Of a stretch of 64,000 nt of DNA, positions 24,582 through 36,142 are shown piece by piece. The notes under the pieces were generated by a model that did not search any database, was not told where the DNA came from, and saw only the letters and a list, made by a program, of their open reading frames with translations. Position 1 is the first letter of the stretch. Each line of letters begins with the position of its first letter. The position numbers and the translations under genes were made by a program. Source of the DNA: an uncultured Acidimicrobiales bacterium (lineage in GTDB: Bacteria; Actinomycetota; Acidimicrobiia; Acidimicrobiales; SZUA-35); assembly GCA_937922045.1 (NCBI GenBank), contig CAKZXA010000063.1:1-64000 (forward strand), read 5' to 3'.

Positions 24582-25805
24582 GTGGTTGATCGGCGGGAAC
24601 CCTCGGCGCCCCATGCCGGAAACATCACCGCGTTTGAGTTCGCTCTGGCCGGTGTCGACGTTCCGGCTGGAGAAGCGTCGGATGTCGCCATCCAGATTGT
24701 TGAGGCGATGCGGTCCATGGTTGTCGAGGTGGAACCTGCTCCCGTCGTCGATGAGGGATTGCACCGCTATCTGTCGATGACGTCGGCGTTAAAGGCTTCG
24801 CCGCGGACTGAACGACAACCCGCTCCCGCCGCCAGTTTCGCCGATATCACACCCGAAGAATTGAAACCTGAATCGGTGATGTTCTCGCCACCGGTTCAAG
24901 CCCCGGAGCCGAGGGGGAGAGCCGATCGCCCCGAATCCGACGCCAGCTCAGACTGGTTCGAGACTTCGTCGAGCCCGCTTCGTCGAGCCTATGATGCGCC
25001 TGAAACCGCTGAGAACCCCGCAATACAGATCAGCGACGCTATGCCGCCCGCCCGGCGACCGAAGGGGCGAAAGCGATCGCTGCTCACATCGGCCGCTGTG
25101 CTCGCCCCGCTCGCCTCGGCGATCGTAGCCGCCAGCCTCGTCGGTGGCTTTCTGTGGTGGCGTTGGAACAACGAACGTAGTGGATCGATCGAGGCCGGAT
25201 TGTCAACGTCAGCTCTGGTCGAGGAGGGCGGCGTAGGCACCGCAGCGACCGCCTCTAGTACCAGTCCGGAGCGGGTTACTGCGACGTCTCAGGGTTCGCG
25301 CTCCGGAGATACCGGTGGTGTTCAGTCAGAGATTGTCACCTCTGTGATCGTGACCTCCTCGGCCTCGACCTCGTCGTCGACGACCGACCAGTCGGCCACA
25401 ACGTCAACAACGACAGCGTCGACGACGGTCGCGCCGACAACCGGAGTCGCCACAACCGAGGCACCGATGACCACCACGACGGCGTCGCCTCCAACCACGG
25501 AGCTGACTGCGCCGGTCGATGCAACAATTGGTGGCCGAGTTGTCTATGGCGGAGACGTGCCGGCGGAGGACGTATTCGTCGATCTGCTCAGCGATGTCGA
25601 CGGTGATGGCGAGCCGGAGGAATGGCAGGCATTCGACCGAACAGCCAGCGATGGGAGCTACGCCTTCTCGGTGGACGATGGATGCTATGTGGTCGAATTC
25701 ATCGCACCCCAAGGCTATTTGGTTGATGGTCGTACCCAGAATCAACAGGTGTGCGTCAAGGTTGGCGATCGGCTTGGGGCAACGGGCATTCTGCTGGAAC
25801 GCTGA
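24582..25805 (+). CDS. Single-span membrane-anchored protein with Ser/Thr-rich stalk and SdrD-B-like domain
   Basis: Not a recognised family. The 407-residue protein has a ~165-residue cytoplasmic region, with a short helical N-terminal 'AFEFALAGVDVPAGEASDVAIQIVEAM' segment. A basic stretch (RRPKGRKRS) precedes one membrane span at about 170-195. A Ser/Thr/Ala stalk (~210-310) then extends outside. The C-terminal ~90 residues ('GGRVVYGGDVPAEDVFVDLL ... SYAFSVDDGCYVVEFIAPQGYLVDG') resemble a SdrD-B/Cna-B-type Ig domain. The GTG start follows GGAGAG. A surface sensor or anti-sigma-like role is possible. The DNA of the stalk is low complexity (25320-25510). Confidence 0.65.
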   Translation: MVDRREPSAPHAGNITAFEFALAGVDVPAGEASDVAIQIVEAMRSMVVEVEPAPVVDEGLHRYLSMTSALKASPRTERQPAPAASFADITPEELKPESVMFSPPVQAPEPRGRADRPESDASSDWFETSSSPLRRAYDAPETAENPAIQISDAMPPARRPKGRKRSLLTSAAVLAPLASAIVAASLVGGFLWWRWNNERSGSIEAGLSTSALVEEGGVGTAATASSTSPERVTATSQGSRSGDTGGVQSEIVTSVIVTSSASTSSSTTDQSATTSTTTASTTVAPTTGVATTEAPMTTTTASPPTTELTAPVDATIGGRVVYGGDVPAEDVFVDLLSDVDGDGEPEEWQAFDRTASDGSYAFSVDDGCYVVEFIAPQGYLVDGRTQNQQVCVKVGDRLGATGILLER

Positions 25806-26160
25806 CAAGGACGCGAGCGACCTTGTTAACTCGAAGCGATTTCTGCGGCAGGATGAGGCGCACAAGTAGTTCTACCTAGTCGACGCTGGCTCCAGGCGTC
25901 CGGAAAGTGCTCCGAGCGCCCGAAACGACCGAGAATTGGACGTTTGGCCCGTTCAACTGGTTGGTTCAGATTTGATTTATTTTGCGCCAGCGTTCGATAG
26001 GATCTCACTATTGCTTTCGATTCGAAGAGCTGAAGGGTACTCTTAGATCACGTCGTTAACGTCGCCTGTCGCCTCTATGTCGTTGACGGCGTCGTCGGCC
26101 CCGACCGGAAACATGTCGCCCGTTTTCGGTTGGGGCTGGCTTCTTCTCAGGCCACCACGG
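25806..26160. other. 355-nt intergenic region without a supported gene
   Basis: This region separates the 3' end of the anchored protein from the 3' end of the PPOX gene. It includes a less GC-rich patch (about 25965-26035, 'TTGATTTATTTTGCGCC', 'CTATTGC') that could hold a promoter or an AT-rich terminator, but no convincing hairpin or -35/-10 pair was found. Short ORFs here lack codon or motif support. No RNA gene was recognised. Confidence 0.4.
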
Positions 26161-26631
26161 TTACGACTGGCCGTCGAGCCATAGGCCGTTCCGCATGAGC
26201 AACCGGCCGTCTAGTTCGTCGACGCCGTTCCAGGCCAGGATCGTTTTAGGCCTCATGGTGACGAGAGAGAACCCGTCTTCCTGGCCCGATGGGCCCCAAC
26301 CGACGCCGCGTTCGAATGCCTTGACCATCGCCGGTGACGCACTTGTGTAGGCAGTGATCTCAGCTTCGGCCACCACGATGATGACATCGTCGGTGTCGCC
26401 GAAGGAAGCGCGAGCAATCCCGGTCGCCTCGATGTTTCGCGCTGTCGGCGTCGACGACGGCGTCGCCATCAGGAAGGCACTGATCCGCTCGACCCAGACG
26501 TGTGACAGTGGGACGAGGTGAGGAACACCGCTCGGCGAAGCGGTGGCCACCCACAGATTTCGTTCACTACGCAGACGGCGTTTCGCATCGCGAGTGCGAC
26601 GACCGAGGTTCCGCGGCGACTGCTTGGCCAT
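26161..26631 (-). CDS. Pyridoxamine 5'-phosphate oxidase-like flavin/F420-binding protein
   Basis: This 156-residue split-barrel protein of the PPOX/FMN-binding superfamily shows 'ERNLWVATASPSGVPHLVPLSHVWVE', 'LMATPSSTPTARNIEATGIARASFGDTDDVIIVVAEAEI' and a C-terminal 'MRPKTILAWNGVDELDGRLLMRNGLWL'. The pattern 'T-x-x-x-R-N-i-x-x-x-g-x-a-R' is typical of actinobacterial F420- or flavin-binding members. The gene starts with ATG (MAKQSPRN). The reaction is unknown. Confidence 0.82.
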   Translation of the reverse strand: MAKQSPRNLGRRTRDAKRRLRSERNLWVATASPSGVPHLVPLSHVWVERISAFLMATPSSTPTARNIEATGIARASFGDTDDVIIVVAEAEITAYTSASPAMVKAFERGVGWGPSGQEDGFSLVTMRPKTILAWNGVDELDGRLLMRNGLWLDGQS

Positions 26632-26701
26632 ACAGCGAACCTAGTCGAGCGACGGCCGCGAGCAAAAGCGGCGCCGCTCGCCATCCGTATCGAAGGTTCG
26701 T

Positions 26702-27982
26702 CTAGGAGTCGGTGCACATGGACGAAGGATCGCCATGAAAGGCGAGCAGGGCCGGGCCACTCGTACAGAAGACCGGCAGCTCGGCACTGACCTCATCCTG
26801 AGACCTTGCGCCGAACAGGCTCAGCAAACCTGGCTCCGAGGTGAAGGCACGGTCGAGGCGCCAGTCGTTGCCATCGGCCCCCGCAAGTTCAGCCAGGAGC
26901 TGATAGGCGGACTCCCGTGGCCCAACCTGGTCGATCAAGCCGCGCTTGAGCGCCTGGTCCTCGCCAAAGATCAGAGCGCCAAGGTCGGATTTGATGCCTT
27001 CGGACGTCAGATCCCGGCCGTCGGCCACGTGTGCGACAAACGAGTCATAGGCGTCGTCGAGACCTTCCTGGAGCACCCGGCGCTCCTCGGCCGTCATCTC
27101 GCGGTATGGCGAGCCAAAATCCTTGCTTCGGCCTGCGGTGAGATACTCAAAGGTGATGCCGTTTTCGGTTGTGACGCCGCCCCCGAGGAGACCGCCATCG
27201 AGAGCGGTCACGCCGTCATAATGTACGAAGGGACCGAAGATCACACCGATGCTGCCAATCAACGTTCCATGGTCGGCGACGATCTGGTCGGCGCCCGCCA
27301 TGGCGTACATGCCACCCGAAGCGCTGATGTCTGCTACATAGGCCACAACCGGCTTGCCGGTTTCCGCTTGATACTCGGCGACGCCATCGGCGATGGCTTT
27401 CGATCCGAAGATGGTGCCACCAGGCGTGCTCATCTCGAGCAGGACGCCATCGACCTCATCATCTTCGGCTAGTTCCAGGAGGTGTTCCTTCACCGTGTAG
27501 CCGTAGGTGATGTCGGTAGGAGCAAAGAAGCTGGACGCCGAGTTGCGGTCCTCGCCGAGAATGGGGCCGGTGATCGGAATCGAAACCAGCTTGATCGCCC
27601 CGTCGCGTTCGCCAGCCCTGAAATTGGTTGGCGTCGCGGTTTCGGTCATCCCATCGGTTGAGCTGCTACCGACCGCGGCCGCGATCAAGGAGGCCAAAGC
27701 GAAGAAGAAGAGGAGAGGAAGAATGCTGAACACAGCCAGAACGGCGAGCGCTTTGAGGCCGGTCCGAACCATCGAGCGGCCCAAGCCTTCTTGTTCGACA
27801 ACGACCGAGATCGGGCCGGGCGCAGGCGGTAGACCATAGGTTGCTTGATCACCCCACGTGCCGGCAGGACGAGGTCCGGGCGACGACGGGGGCGGTGGTG
27901 AAGAAGGCGATGGCGGAGGCCAGTTGCTTGGGTCAGGTGTCGGCTGGCCGCCGGGAGGAAGCGGAGGTGTGGGATCGGTCAT
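26702..27982 (-). CDS. sppA: Signal peptide peptidase SppA-like serine protease
   Basis: This 426-residue S49 peptidase has a Pro-rich N-terminal tail (~1-75), one membrane span (~85-115, 'ALAVLAVFSILPLLFFFALASLIAAAV') and an external protease domain. Visible are 'GVLLEMSTPGGTIFGS', the nucleophile Ser in 'YVADISASGGMYAMAGAD', 'GTLIGSIGVIFG', and the general-base Lys in 'YLTAGRSKDFGSP'. It is predicted to degrade membrane-inserted peptides. The start at 27982 (MTDPTPPLPPGG) follows AAAGGATC; a longer frame to 28090 has no support. The C-terminus adds ~60 residues after the catalytic core. Confidence 0.92.
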   Translation of the reverse strand: MTDPTPPLPPGGQPTPDPSNWPPPSPSSPPPPSSPGPRPAGTWGDQATYGLPPAPGPISVVVEQEGLGRSMVRTGLKALAVLAVFSILPLLFFFALASLIAAAVGSSSTDGMTETATPTNFRAGERDGAIKLVSIPITGPILGEDRNSASSFFAPTDITYGYTVKEHLLELAEDDEVDGVLLEMSTPGGTIFGSKAIADGVAEYQAETGKPVVAYVADISASGGMYAMAGADQIVADHGTLIGSIGVIFGPFVHYDGVTALDGGLLGGGVTTENGITFEYLTAGRSKDFGSPYREMTAEERRVLQEGLDDAYDSFVAHVADGRDLTSEGIKSDLGALIFGEDQALKRGLIDQVGPRESAYQLLAELAGADGNDWRLDRAFTSEPGLLSLFGARSQDEVSAELPVFCTSGPALLAFHGDPSSMCTDS

Positions 27983-28143
27983 CGAGATCCTTTCGTAGCC
28001 GACTAGCGTAGCCAGAACCCGCCGACAGCCGTTGACCACGGCGACAAGCCTAAAATGAAGGTCGAAGGCGCGTACGACGTTCACCACCACGTTCCTTACG
28101 ACGTTTTTACGATTCCTTTGAAATGATGACCCGATGACGAGAG

Positions 28144-28731
28144 GTGCTGGCTGTGCGCAGTGACGAGCAAGAAGGTGGCGGAAGGGCGAAGGTGGCTACG
28201 TCGCCGGCTGGGGCCTTCCGCATTCGTCGCCTCAACCATGCAGTGCTGTACGTTGCCGACATCGACCGCTCGGTGAGGTTCTACACCGAGGTGCTCGGTT
28301 TCGAGACGATCAGTCGTCTAGAGGCCGCGGCTGCTGCTTTTCTTCGGGCCCCTGGATCGGCGAACCACCACGATCTCGGACTCTTCGGCCTCGGCCCTGC
28401 GGCCCAGCGGCCAACGAGAGGTCAAACCGGTCTCTACCACCTGGCCTGGCAGGTCGACACCATCGATGAGCTGGTGGCGGCCCGAGCCGCTCTTGCCGCC
28501 GCCGGCGCCCTCGTTGGCGAATCATCTCATGGAGCGGCCAAAAGCCTTTACGCTCAAGACCCTGATGGCAACGAGTTCGAGACCATGTGGATGGTGCCGC
28601 GGAAAGACTGGGGCCGCTACGAGCGAGAGGCTGTCGTTGAGCCTCTCGATCTTGCCGCCGACGTGGAGCGGTGGTCGGGGATAGGAACCGCCAACCAGAC
28701 AGACCTTCTCAGCGCGGATGACGTTCGATGA
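28144..28731 (+). CDS. Glyoxalase/VOC superfamily dioxygenase-like protein
   Basis: This 195-residue vicinal-oxygen-chelate protein has the metal-site pattern 'RLNHAVLYVADIDRSVRFYTEVLGFE' (first His) near residues 29-54, 'GLYHLAWQVDTIDELVAARAAL' (second His) and 'AQDPDGNEFETMWM' (Glu) near 137-150. That is a 2-His-1-Glu layout as in catechol 2,3-dioxygenase-like members. It has an extra N-terminal ~25 residues and a C-terminal ~35 residues. The GTG start is uncertain. The stop overlaps the rhomboid start (ATGA), so the pair is cotranscribed. The substrate is unknown. Confidence 0.85.
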   Translation: MLAVRSDEQEGGGRAKVATSPAGAFRIRRLNHAVLYVADIDRSVRFYTEVLGFETISRLEAAAAAFLRAPGSANHHDLGLFGLGPAAQRPTRGQTGLYHLAWQVDTIDELVAARAALAAAGALVGESSHGAAKSLYAQDPDGNEFETMWMVPRKDWGRYEREAVVEPLDLAADVERWSGIGTANQTDLLSADDVR

Positions 28732-29372
28732 CGGATCCCTTGGGCGGATCCAGCGATGACGAGCTGAGGCTCATCGACAAGGTTTTGCCGCTGGTCGGCC
28801 TGACGGGCTTGATGTGGCTGATCGAGATCGTCGACCGGGTTACGCCCGGCTGGAGCCTTCAGGCCAACGGCATTCACCCCCGAGAGCTCGATGGTCTTGT
28901 CGGCATCGCGTGGAGTCCATTCCTCCACTCGACATGGGGCCACCTTTTGGCGAATACGGCGCCCCTGCTGATCCTGGGTGCGCTGATGATGATTCGCGGC
29001 CTCGGTCGCTGGATCGCGGTAACACTTTTTGTCGCTATCGCCGGTGGTCTCTTCACCTGGGTGGTCGGCGGAAGTGGCAACCACATCGGAGCCAGCGGCC
29101 TCGTTTTTGGTTACTTCGGGGCTCTTGTGGGGGCTGCTGTCTTTGAACGCAGCCTCCGGGCGGCGGCGGTAGCCCTGGTCGCTGTCATGTTCTACGGCAG
29201 CCTTTGGGTTGGCCTAATACCACGCGAGGGCCTGTCATGGGAGGGCCACCTCGGTGGCATGTTGGCGGGAATAATGGTGGCCAAGCTGATTGCAGAACCT
29301 CGTCCTCAGCCACAGGTCGAGCCGCCGGTACGAGGTGACGAGTATTGGTTGGAGGGAACCCCCGATCTGTGA
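28728..29372 (+). CDS. Rhomboid-family intramembrane serine protease
   Basis: This 214-residue six-span rhomboid has the nucleophile Ser in 'GSGNHIGASGLVFGYFG' (GxSG as GASG, near 122-125) and the catalytic His in 'LSWEGHLGGMLAG' near 172-184. 'FLHSTWGHLLANTAPLLILG' is the usual H-x-x-x-x-H-x-x-x-N helix. It probably cleaves transmembrane proteins. The ATG is embedded in the stop region of the VOC gene. The gene ends 8 nt before the 3' end of glgB on the other strand. Confidence 0.92.
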   Translation: MTDPLGGSSDDELRLIDKVLPLVGLTGLMWLIEIVDRVTPGWSLQANGIHPRELDGLVGIAWSPFLHSTWGHLLANTAPLLILGALMMIRGLGRWIAVTLFVAIAGGLFTWVVGGSGNHIGASGLVFGYFGALVGAAVFERSLRAAAVALVAVMFYGSLWVGLIPREGLSWEGHLGGMLAGIMVAKLIAEPRPQPQVEPPVRGDEYWLEGTPDL

Positions 29373-29380
29373 TCGGTTAC

Positions 29381-31270
29381 CTACCGCAGGTGGGTTTCGC
29401 CCTCGGCTATTGGTGAGAAGAAACAGATAGCCAGCGGCGGCAGCGTAGCGAGCAACGACTGTTCAAAGCCGTGGGCGGGTTCGGTCTCGGTGGCGAGCGT
29501 GCCGTTCACAATCCCGCTTCCTCCAACCGTGCCGTCGTCACCATTGGCCAACTCTTGCCACTGGCCAGGGCTTGGCACGCCAACTCGATAGTCGGGGCGG
29601 GGGACTGGCGTGAAATTGGCCAGCACGAGGACGGGAGGGTCGCCGTCACGGCCCTTGCGGAGGAATGCCAGCACACTGTTGGCGTCGTCGTCGCCGATGA
29701 TCCATTCGAAGCCGTCGGGCTCACAATCGAGCCGGTACAAGGCCGGATTGTTGCGATACAACCGATTGAGCTCGCCAACCCAGGCGAAAACACCGGCATG
29801 AGGTTCGAAGTCGAGCAGACGCCACGGCAACTCCTGCTCGTGATGCCACTCGCCCTCCATAGCCAACTCAGAACCCATGAAGAGCAGCTTCTTGCCTGGC
29901 ATGGCGTACTGATAGCCAAGGAGTAACCGGAGGCCTGCAAACTGCTGCCACCGATCTCCGGGCTGGCGAGACAGCAGCGAGCCCTTGCCATGCACGACCT
30001 CATCGTGGGAAAGCGGGAGCACATAGTTCTCGCTGTAGGCGTAGTGCATCCGAAAGGTGAGGGCGTTGTGATGATGTGAACGGTGGACGGGATCGTTGCC
30101 GAAGTAGTCGAGCGTGTCGTTCATCCACCCCATGTCCCACTTGTAGCCGAAACCCAAACCACCACCATCGGTAGGGCGCGACACCCCGGGCCAGGCGGTC
30201 GACTCCTCGGCAACGGTCAGGGCATCGGGATAGTTCAGGTAGAGACGGCGGTTCAGCTCCTGAAGAAACTTGATTGCGCCCAGGTTCTCGTTGCCGCCGA
30301 ACTCGTTCGGAATCCACTCTCCCTCATTCCGCGAGTAGTCGCGGTACAGCATGGAGGCGACAGCATCCACCCTCAGACCATCGAGGTGGTAGGTGTCCAT
30401 CCAGAACCGGGCACTCGACAGGAGGAAGCTTCGGACCTCGCCGCGGTCGTAGTTGAAGATGGCGCTTTTCCAGTCTGGGTGGAAGCCAAGGCGAGGGTCG
30501 GCGTGTTCGTAGAGATAGGACCCGTCGAAGCGAGCGAGGGCGAAGGCGTCGGTTGGAAAGTGGCTCGGAACCCAGTCGAGCAGAACCCCGTAGCCGTTCT
30601 GGTGCAACAGGTCGACGAGGAACATTAGATCTTGAGGCTCGCCGTAACGTGCGGTTGGAGCGAAGTAGGACGTGGTCTGATAGCCCCAGGAGCCGTAGAA
30701 CGGGTGCTCCATCACCGGCAGTAGCTCGACGTGGGTGAAGCCGGTTTGGTCGAGGTACTCGACCAGTTGGCGGGCGAGCGCTCGATAGCCTCCGGGCTCA
30801 TAGCGCCATGAGCCGAGGTGAAGTTCGTAGATGGAGATCGGGGCATCGATCGCATTCTTTGGCCCCCGGTTCGCCATCCAGTCCTCATCGGCCCAGTCAT
30901 AGTCGAGTGACCAGACTCGTGACGCGGTGGCTGGCGGCTCCTCGGCGGCAAAGGCCACAGGATCGGCCTTCTCCAGAATCTGTCCGTCCACCGACTCGAT
31001 TCTGTAGCGGTACCGCTGACCGGATACAACGCCTGACACCCGGACTGCCCAGATCCCAGAATCCGACGATGCCATCGGGAACTCGGTTGGGTTCCAAGCA
31101 TTGAACTCGCCCATAACCCAAACCTTCACCGCAGCCGGAGCCCACACCCGAAACACGCAATCGCCGTCGTCGAGATGAGCGCCGAGGAGACCGTCGATCT
31201 CGTCATGGGTACCTTCAGCAAACCGCCACGCATCAAACTCTTCAAGAATTGGCGTCGGTTTGGTGGTCAT
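29381..31270 (-). CDS. glgB: 1,4-alpha-glucan branching enzyme
   Basis: This 629-residue GH13 enzyme makes alpha-1,6 branches in glycogen. It has an N-terminal CBM48 domain (~30-115, 'FRVWAPAAVKVWVMGEFNAWNP'), then the barrel with 'LGSWRYEPGG', 'VELLPVMEHPFYGSWGYQ', 'DWVPSHFP', the nucleophile in 'GLRVDAVASMLYRDYSR', acid/base Glu in 'TVAEESTAWP' and 'PLSHDEVVHGKGSLL'. A beta-sandwich ends the protein. It lacks the extra N1 domain found in ~730-residue versions, which is a common variant. It is divergent from glgC with only 30 nt between starts. Confidence 0.95.
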   Translation of the reverse strand: MTTKPTPILEEFDAWRFAEGTHDEIDGLLGAHLDDGDCVFRVWAPAAVKVWVMGEFNAWNPTEFPMASSDSGIWAVRVSGVVSGQRYRYRIESVDGQILEKADPVAFAAEEPPATASRVWSLDYDWADEDWMANRGPKNAIDAPISIYELHLGSWRYEPGGYRALARQLVEYLDQTGFTHVELLPVMEHPFYGSWGYQTTSYFAPTARYGEPQDLMFLVDLLHQNGYGVLLDWVPSHFPTDAFALARFDGSYLYEHADPRLGFHPDWKSAIFNYDRGEVRSFLLSSARFWMDTYHLDGLRVDAVASMLYRDYSRNEGEWIPNEFGGNENLGAIKFLQELNRRLYLNYPDALTVAEESTAWPGVSRPTDGGGLGFGYKWDMGWMNDTLDYFGNDPVHRSHHHNALTFRMHYAYSENYVLPLSHDEVVHGKGSLLSRQPGDRWQQFAGLRLLLGYQYAMPGKKLLFMGSELAMEGEWHHEQELPWRLLDFEPHAGVFAWVGELNRLYRNNPALYRLDCEPDGFEWIIGDDDANSVLAFLRKGRDGDPPVLVLANFTPVPRPDYRVGVPSPGQWQELANGDDGTVGGSGIVNGTLATETEPAHGFEQSLLATLPPLAICFFSPIAEGETHLR

Positions 31271-31300
31271 GGGGCAACGATATGGGGCATTGTAGGAGTT

Positions 31301-32554
31301 ATGCGCGAAGCGATAGCCCGTCCTCGAGTCCTTAGTGTGGTCCTAGCTGGAGGCGAGGGCAAGCGGCTTGCGCCTCTAACGCTCGATCGCGCCAAACCTG
31401 CTGTGCCTTTTGGCGGCCACTACCGACTGATCGATTTTCCGCTCTCCAATTTGGCCAACGGTGGCTACCGAAAAATCGTGGTACTTACCCAGTACAAGAG
31501 CCATAGCCTCGACCTGCATATCTCACGAACGTGGCGCATGTCGACCCTGCTTGGTGCCTACGTGGCTTCGGTGCCAGCACAGATGAGGAAGGGGCCTCGC
31601 TGGTTTCTGGGCTCCGCTGACGCTCTCTACCAGAACCTGAACATTATTGACGACGAGAACCCCGAGTATGTGTTTGTCTTTGGTGCTGACCACATCTACC
31701 GGATCGATCCGAGGCAGATGCTCGACCACCACATGGAGTCGGGCGCTGACGTAACGGTGGCCGCTATCCGGGTGCGCAAAGACCAGGCCGACCAGTTCGG
31801 GATCATTCAGACCGCAGGGGCTGAAACGACACAAATATCGTCGTTCTTGGAAAAGCCTGATCCCACGAGCATCGAGGGCCTCGCCGACAATCCTGATGAG
31901 ATCCTGGCTTCGATGGGTAACTACGTCTTCTCAGCCAGGGCGCTCAAGGAAATGCTTCACGCCAACGAGGCGGCCGGGGCCAGCGCTTACGACATCGGTG
32001 GTGATCTGATCCCCATGATGGTTGATGGTGGTACGGCCCATGTCTACGACTTCACGGAGAACCGGATCCCAGGCCAGGAGAGCGGCCCTCACTATTGGCG
32101 CGATGTTGGCACCGTCGATAGCTACTACGACGCCCACATGGACCTCTTGGAGGACTACCCGCCCTTCGATCTTTACAACTCACAGTGGCCGATCTACACC
32201 TCGGAGCGCATCCTGCCGCCAGCGAAGGTTGTGGATGACGGCAATCTTGGACAATCCCAGGTGCATCGATCCTTGTTGAGCAACGGGGTGGTCGTCGCTG
32301 GCGGTCATGTGCATCGATCTGTGCTCTCGCCTGGGGTCCGCGTCGGGGGAAGCGCACAGGTCGAGAACTCAGTGATTCTCGACGATGTGGTCATCCACGA
32401 GGGAGCCAAGGTTCGCAACTGCGTGCTCGACAAGAATGTCGTTGTGCCGCCGGGGGCTGAGGTTGGCTACGACCCGCAGAGAGATGCCGAAAACTACAAG
32501 ATCTCCGACAATGGGATCGTTGTCGTTGCTAAGAACCAGACGGTGATTATCTAG
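31301..32554 (+). CDS. glgC: Glucose-1-phosphate adenylyltransferase (ADP-glucose pyrophosphorylase)
   Basis: This 417-residue enzyme makes ADP-glucose from ATP and glucose-1-phosphate. It starts with the nucleotide-binding 'VVLAGGEGKRLAPLTLDRAKPAVPFGG' and has 'RGP-like' 'KGPRWFLGSADALYQN', 'VFVFGADHIYRID' and 'FLEKPDP', followed by a left-handed beta-helix ('VHRSLLSNGVVVAGGHVHRSVLSPGVRVG', C-terminal ~100 residues). The ATG at 31301 follows TAGGAG and removes 42 codons of a longer frame that overlaps glgB. The enzyme is usually allosteric. It ends 7 nt from glgA on the other strand. Confidence 0.95.
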   Translation: MREAIARPRVLSVVLAGGEGKRLAPLTLDRAKPAVPFGGHYRLIDFPLSNLANGGYRKIVVLTQYKSHSLDLHISRTWRMSTLLGAYVASVPAQMRKGPRWFLGSADALYQNLNIIDDENPEYVFVFGADHIYRIDPRQMLDHHMESGADVTVAAIRVRKDQADQFGIIQTAGAETTQISSFLEKPDPTSIEGLADNPDEILASMGNYVFSARALKEMLHANEAAGASAYDIGGDLIPMMVDGGTAHVYDFTENRIPGQESGPHYWRDVGTVDSYYDAHMDLLEDYPPFDLYNSQWPIYTSERILPPAKVVDDGNLGQSQVHRSLLSNGVVVAGGHVHRSVLSPGVRVGGSAQVENSVILDDVVIHEGAKVRNCVLDKNVVVPPGAEVGYDPQRDAENYKISDNGIVVVAKNQTVII

Positions 32555-32559
32555 GGGGT

Positions 32560-32586
32560 CGTCATCGGGATCGCCTATCGATGACG
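32560..32586. terminator. Possible bidirectional hairpin between glgC and glgA
   Basis: CGTCATCG (32560-32567) and CGATGACG (32579-32586) form a perfect 8-bp stem with an 11-nt loop, located just after the glgC stop and spanning the last codons of convergent glgA. There is no U-tract on either side. It could be a factor-independent-like or chance hairpin in coding DNA. Confidence 0.3.
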
Positions 32587-33979
32587 GCCTGATAGACGTC
32601 GATGTGGGTGGCCGCAGGTTCGACCCACGACCAGTCGCTGGACATGCCGCGCTTTTGTATGGCTTTGCGGCGTCCGGTTTTTGAGACCGCCCGAACGGCG
32701 CGATGCATGGCGTCGACGAGTCCGGCGCCATCGACGGAGCCAGCCACGAAACCAGTGCCGCGCCTGGTGTCACGGTCGGCATCGATCACGGTGTCGCGAA
32801 GGCCGCCGACGTCGGTCACAACCGGGATCGAGCCATAGGCCATGGCCTGCATCTGGGCCAGGCCGCACGGCTCGAACCGGCTTGGCATCAAGAACAGGTC
32901 GCTGCCGGCAAAGATGCGGTGCGCCAGTGCCTCGTCGTACCCTTCATGAAACCAGATCAGATCGGGATGGGCCTCGGCCGCTCGATGAAGGTTGGCGGCG
33001 AGGTCGGCGGCACCGGACCCGAGGATGGCAACTCGCAGCGGAAGCCCAGGTAGATAGCGGACGGTGTCCAGCAGGAGATCGACGCCCTTCTGCTCGACGA
33101 GGCGAGTCACGACGCCGGCTATCAGCGGTTTGGGATCTTGGTCGGCCCAGCCCGCCTCCTCCAGCAAGGCCTGACGGCAGGTGTCCTTGCCCGAGCGGTC
33201 GGCGACGGTGAACGTGGCGGCGATAGTGGGATCGATCGCCGGGTCCCATCGAGAAACATCAATGCCGTTGCGTATACCTACGAGGTCTGGGCCGCGATCA
33301 TTCAATCGTCCGTCGAGGCCCATCCCGGCTTCGGGGCTGAGGATCTCTTCGGCGTAGTTGGGGCTCACTGCGATGACGCGATCGACGAGCTCGATCGCAC
33401 CTGCCAGCGGGTTCGTTGCGTCGTGCCAGGCAAACCGGAAAGCGTCAGGCCCAAGATGTTGGAGCCACTGGCGACCACAGATGCCTTGATAGCCAAGCGT
33501 ATGGATGGTGAGCACGGTCGGAGGCCGTTGTGCCATCCAGTCGTCCATGAAAGCGACAGCAGGTGCGGTATGCCAATCGTTGAGATGGACGACATCGGGT
33601 GGGTTGTCGCGGGCGAGGGACGCCACCGCGGCAGCGAAACCCATAAACCTTCGATCGTTGTCCGACCAACCCTCGCCGCTCGCATCGACATAGGGGTCGG
33701 GGCGAGCCATGGCCGAGGTTTGGATCAGCTTGACTGGGCCAGCCACGGGATGAACCCCGCTTCGAACGCGGGTCGGGCCAGCCCACCAAGCCGAGGTTAG
33801 CTCGGTCGTCTGCTCGTTTTCGAGGACCACGTCGATGTACTCGGGTCCGTAGTCGGGTATGACCACATCGACATCGATGCCAGCGTCGCGAAGTGCCCGA
33901 ACCAGTCCAGCTGCGGCTTCGGCCATACCGCCGACGCGGGCGATAGGAGCCAGTTCGGCTGCGGCAAAAAGAACTCTCA

Positions 33980-33980
<1 letters not shown>
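32562..33980 (-). CDS. glgA: Glycogen synthase-like GT5 glycosyltransferase
   Basis: This 472-residue GT5-like enzyme probably transfers glucose from ADP-glucose to glycogen. The N-terminal 'RVLFAAAELAPIARVGGMAEAAAGL' has the sugar-nucleotide loop, but with RVGG instead of the usual KTGGL. Other blocks are 'VVHLNDWHTAPAV', 'TIHTLGYQG', 'GIRNGIDVSRWDP', 'GVVTRLVEQKGVDLL' and 'FLMPSRFEPCGLAQMQAMAYGSIPVV'. The ATG at 33980 overlaps the glgX stop by one base (ATGA-like), so it is coupled to glgX. The KTGGL change is worth checking. Confidence 0.9.
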
Positions 33981-36106
<2,126 letters not shown>

Positions 36107-36142
36107 CGTGCAGATGGTAGTGCACCTGGGGTGCGCGTCCGC

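Noticed and set aside
25320-25510. Possible CRISPR-like or minisatellite repeat
   Set aside because: The repetition is irregular ACG/ACC/TCG codons for a Ser/Thr stalk, without regular repeat length or spacers.
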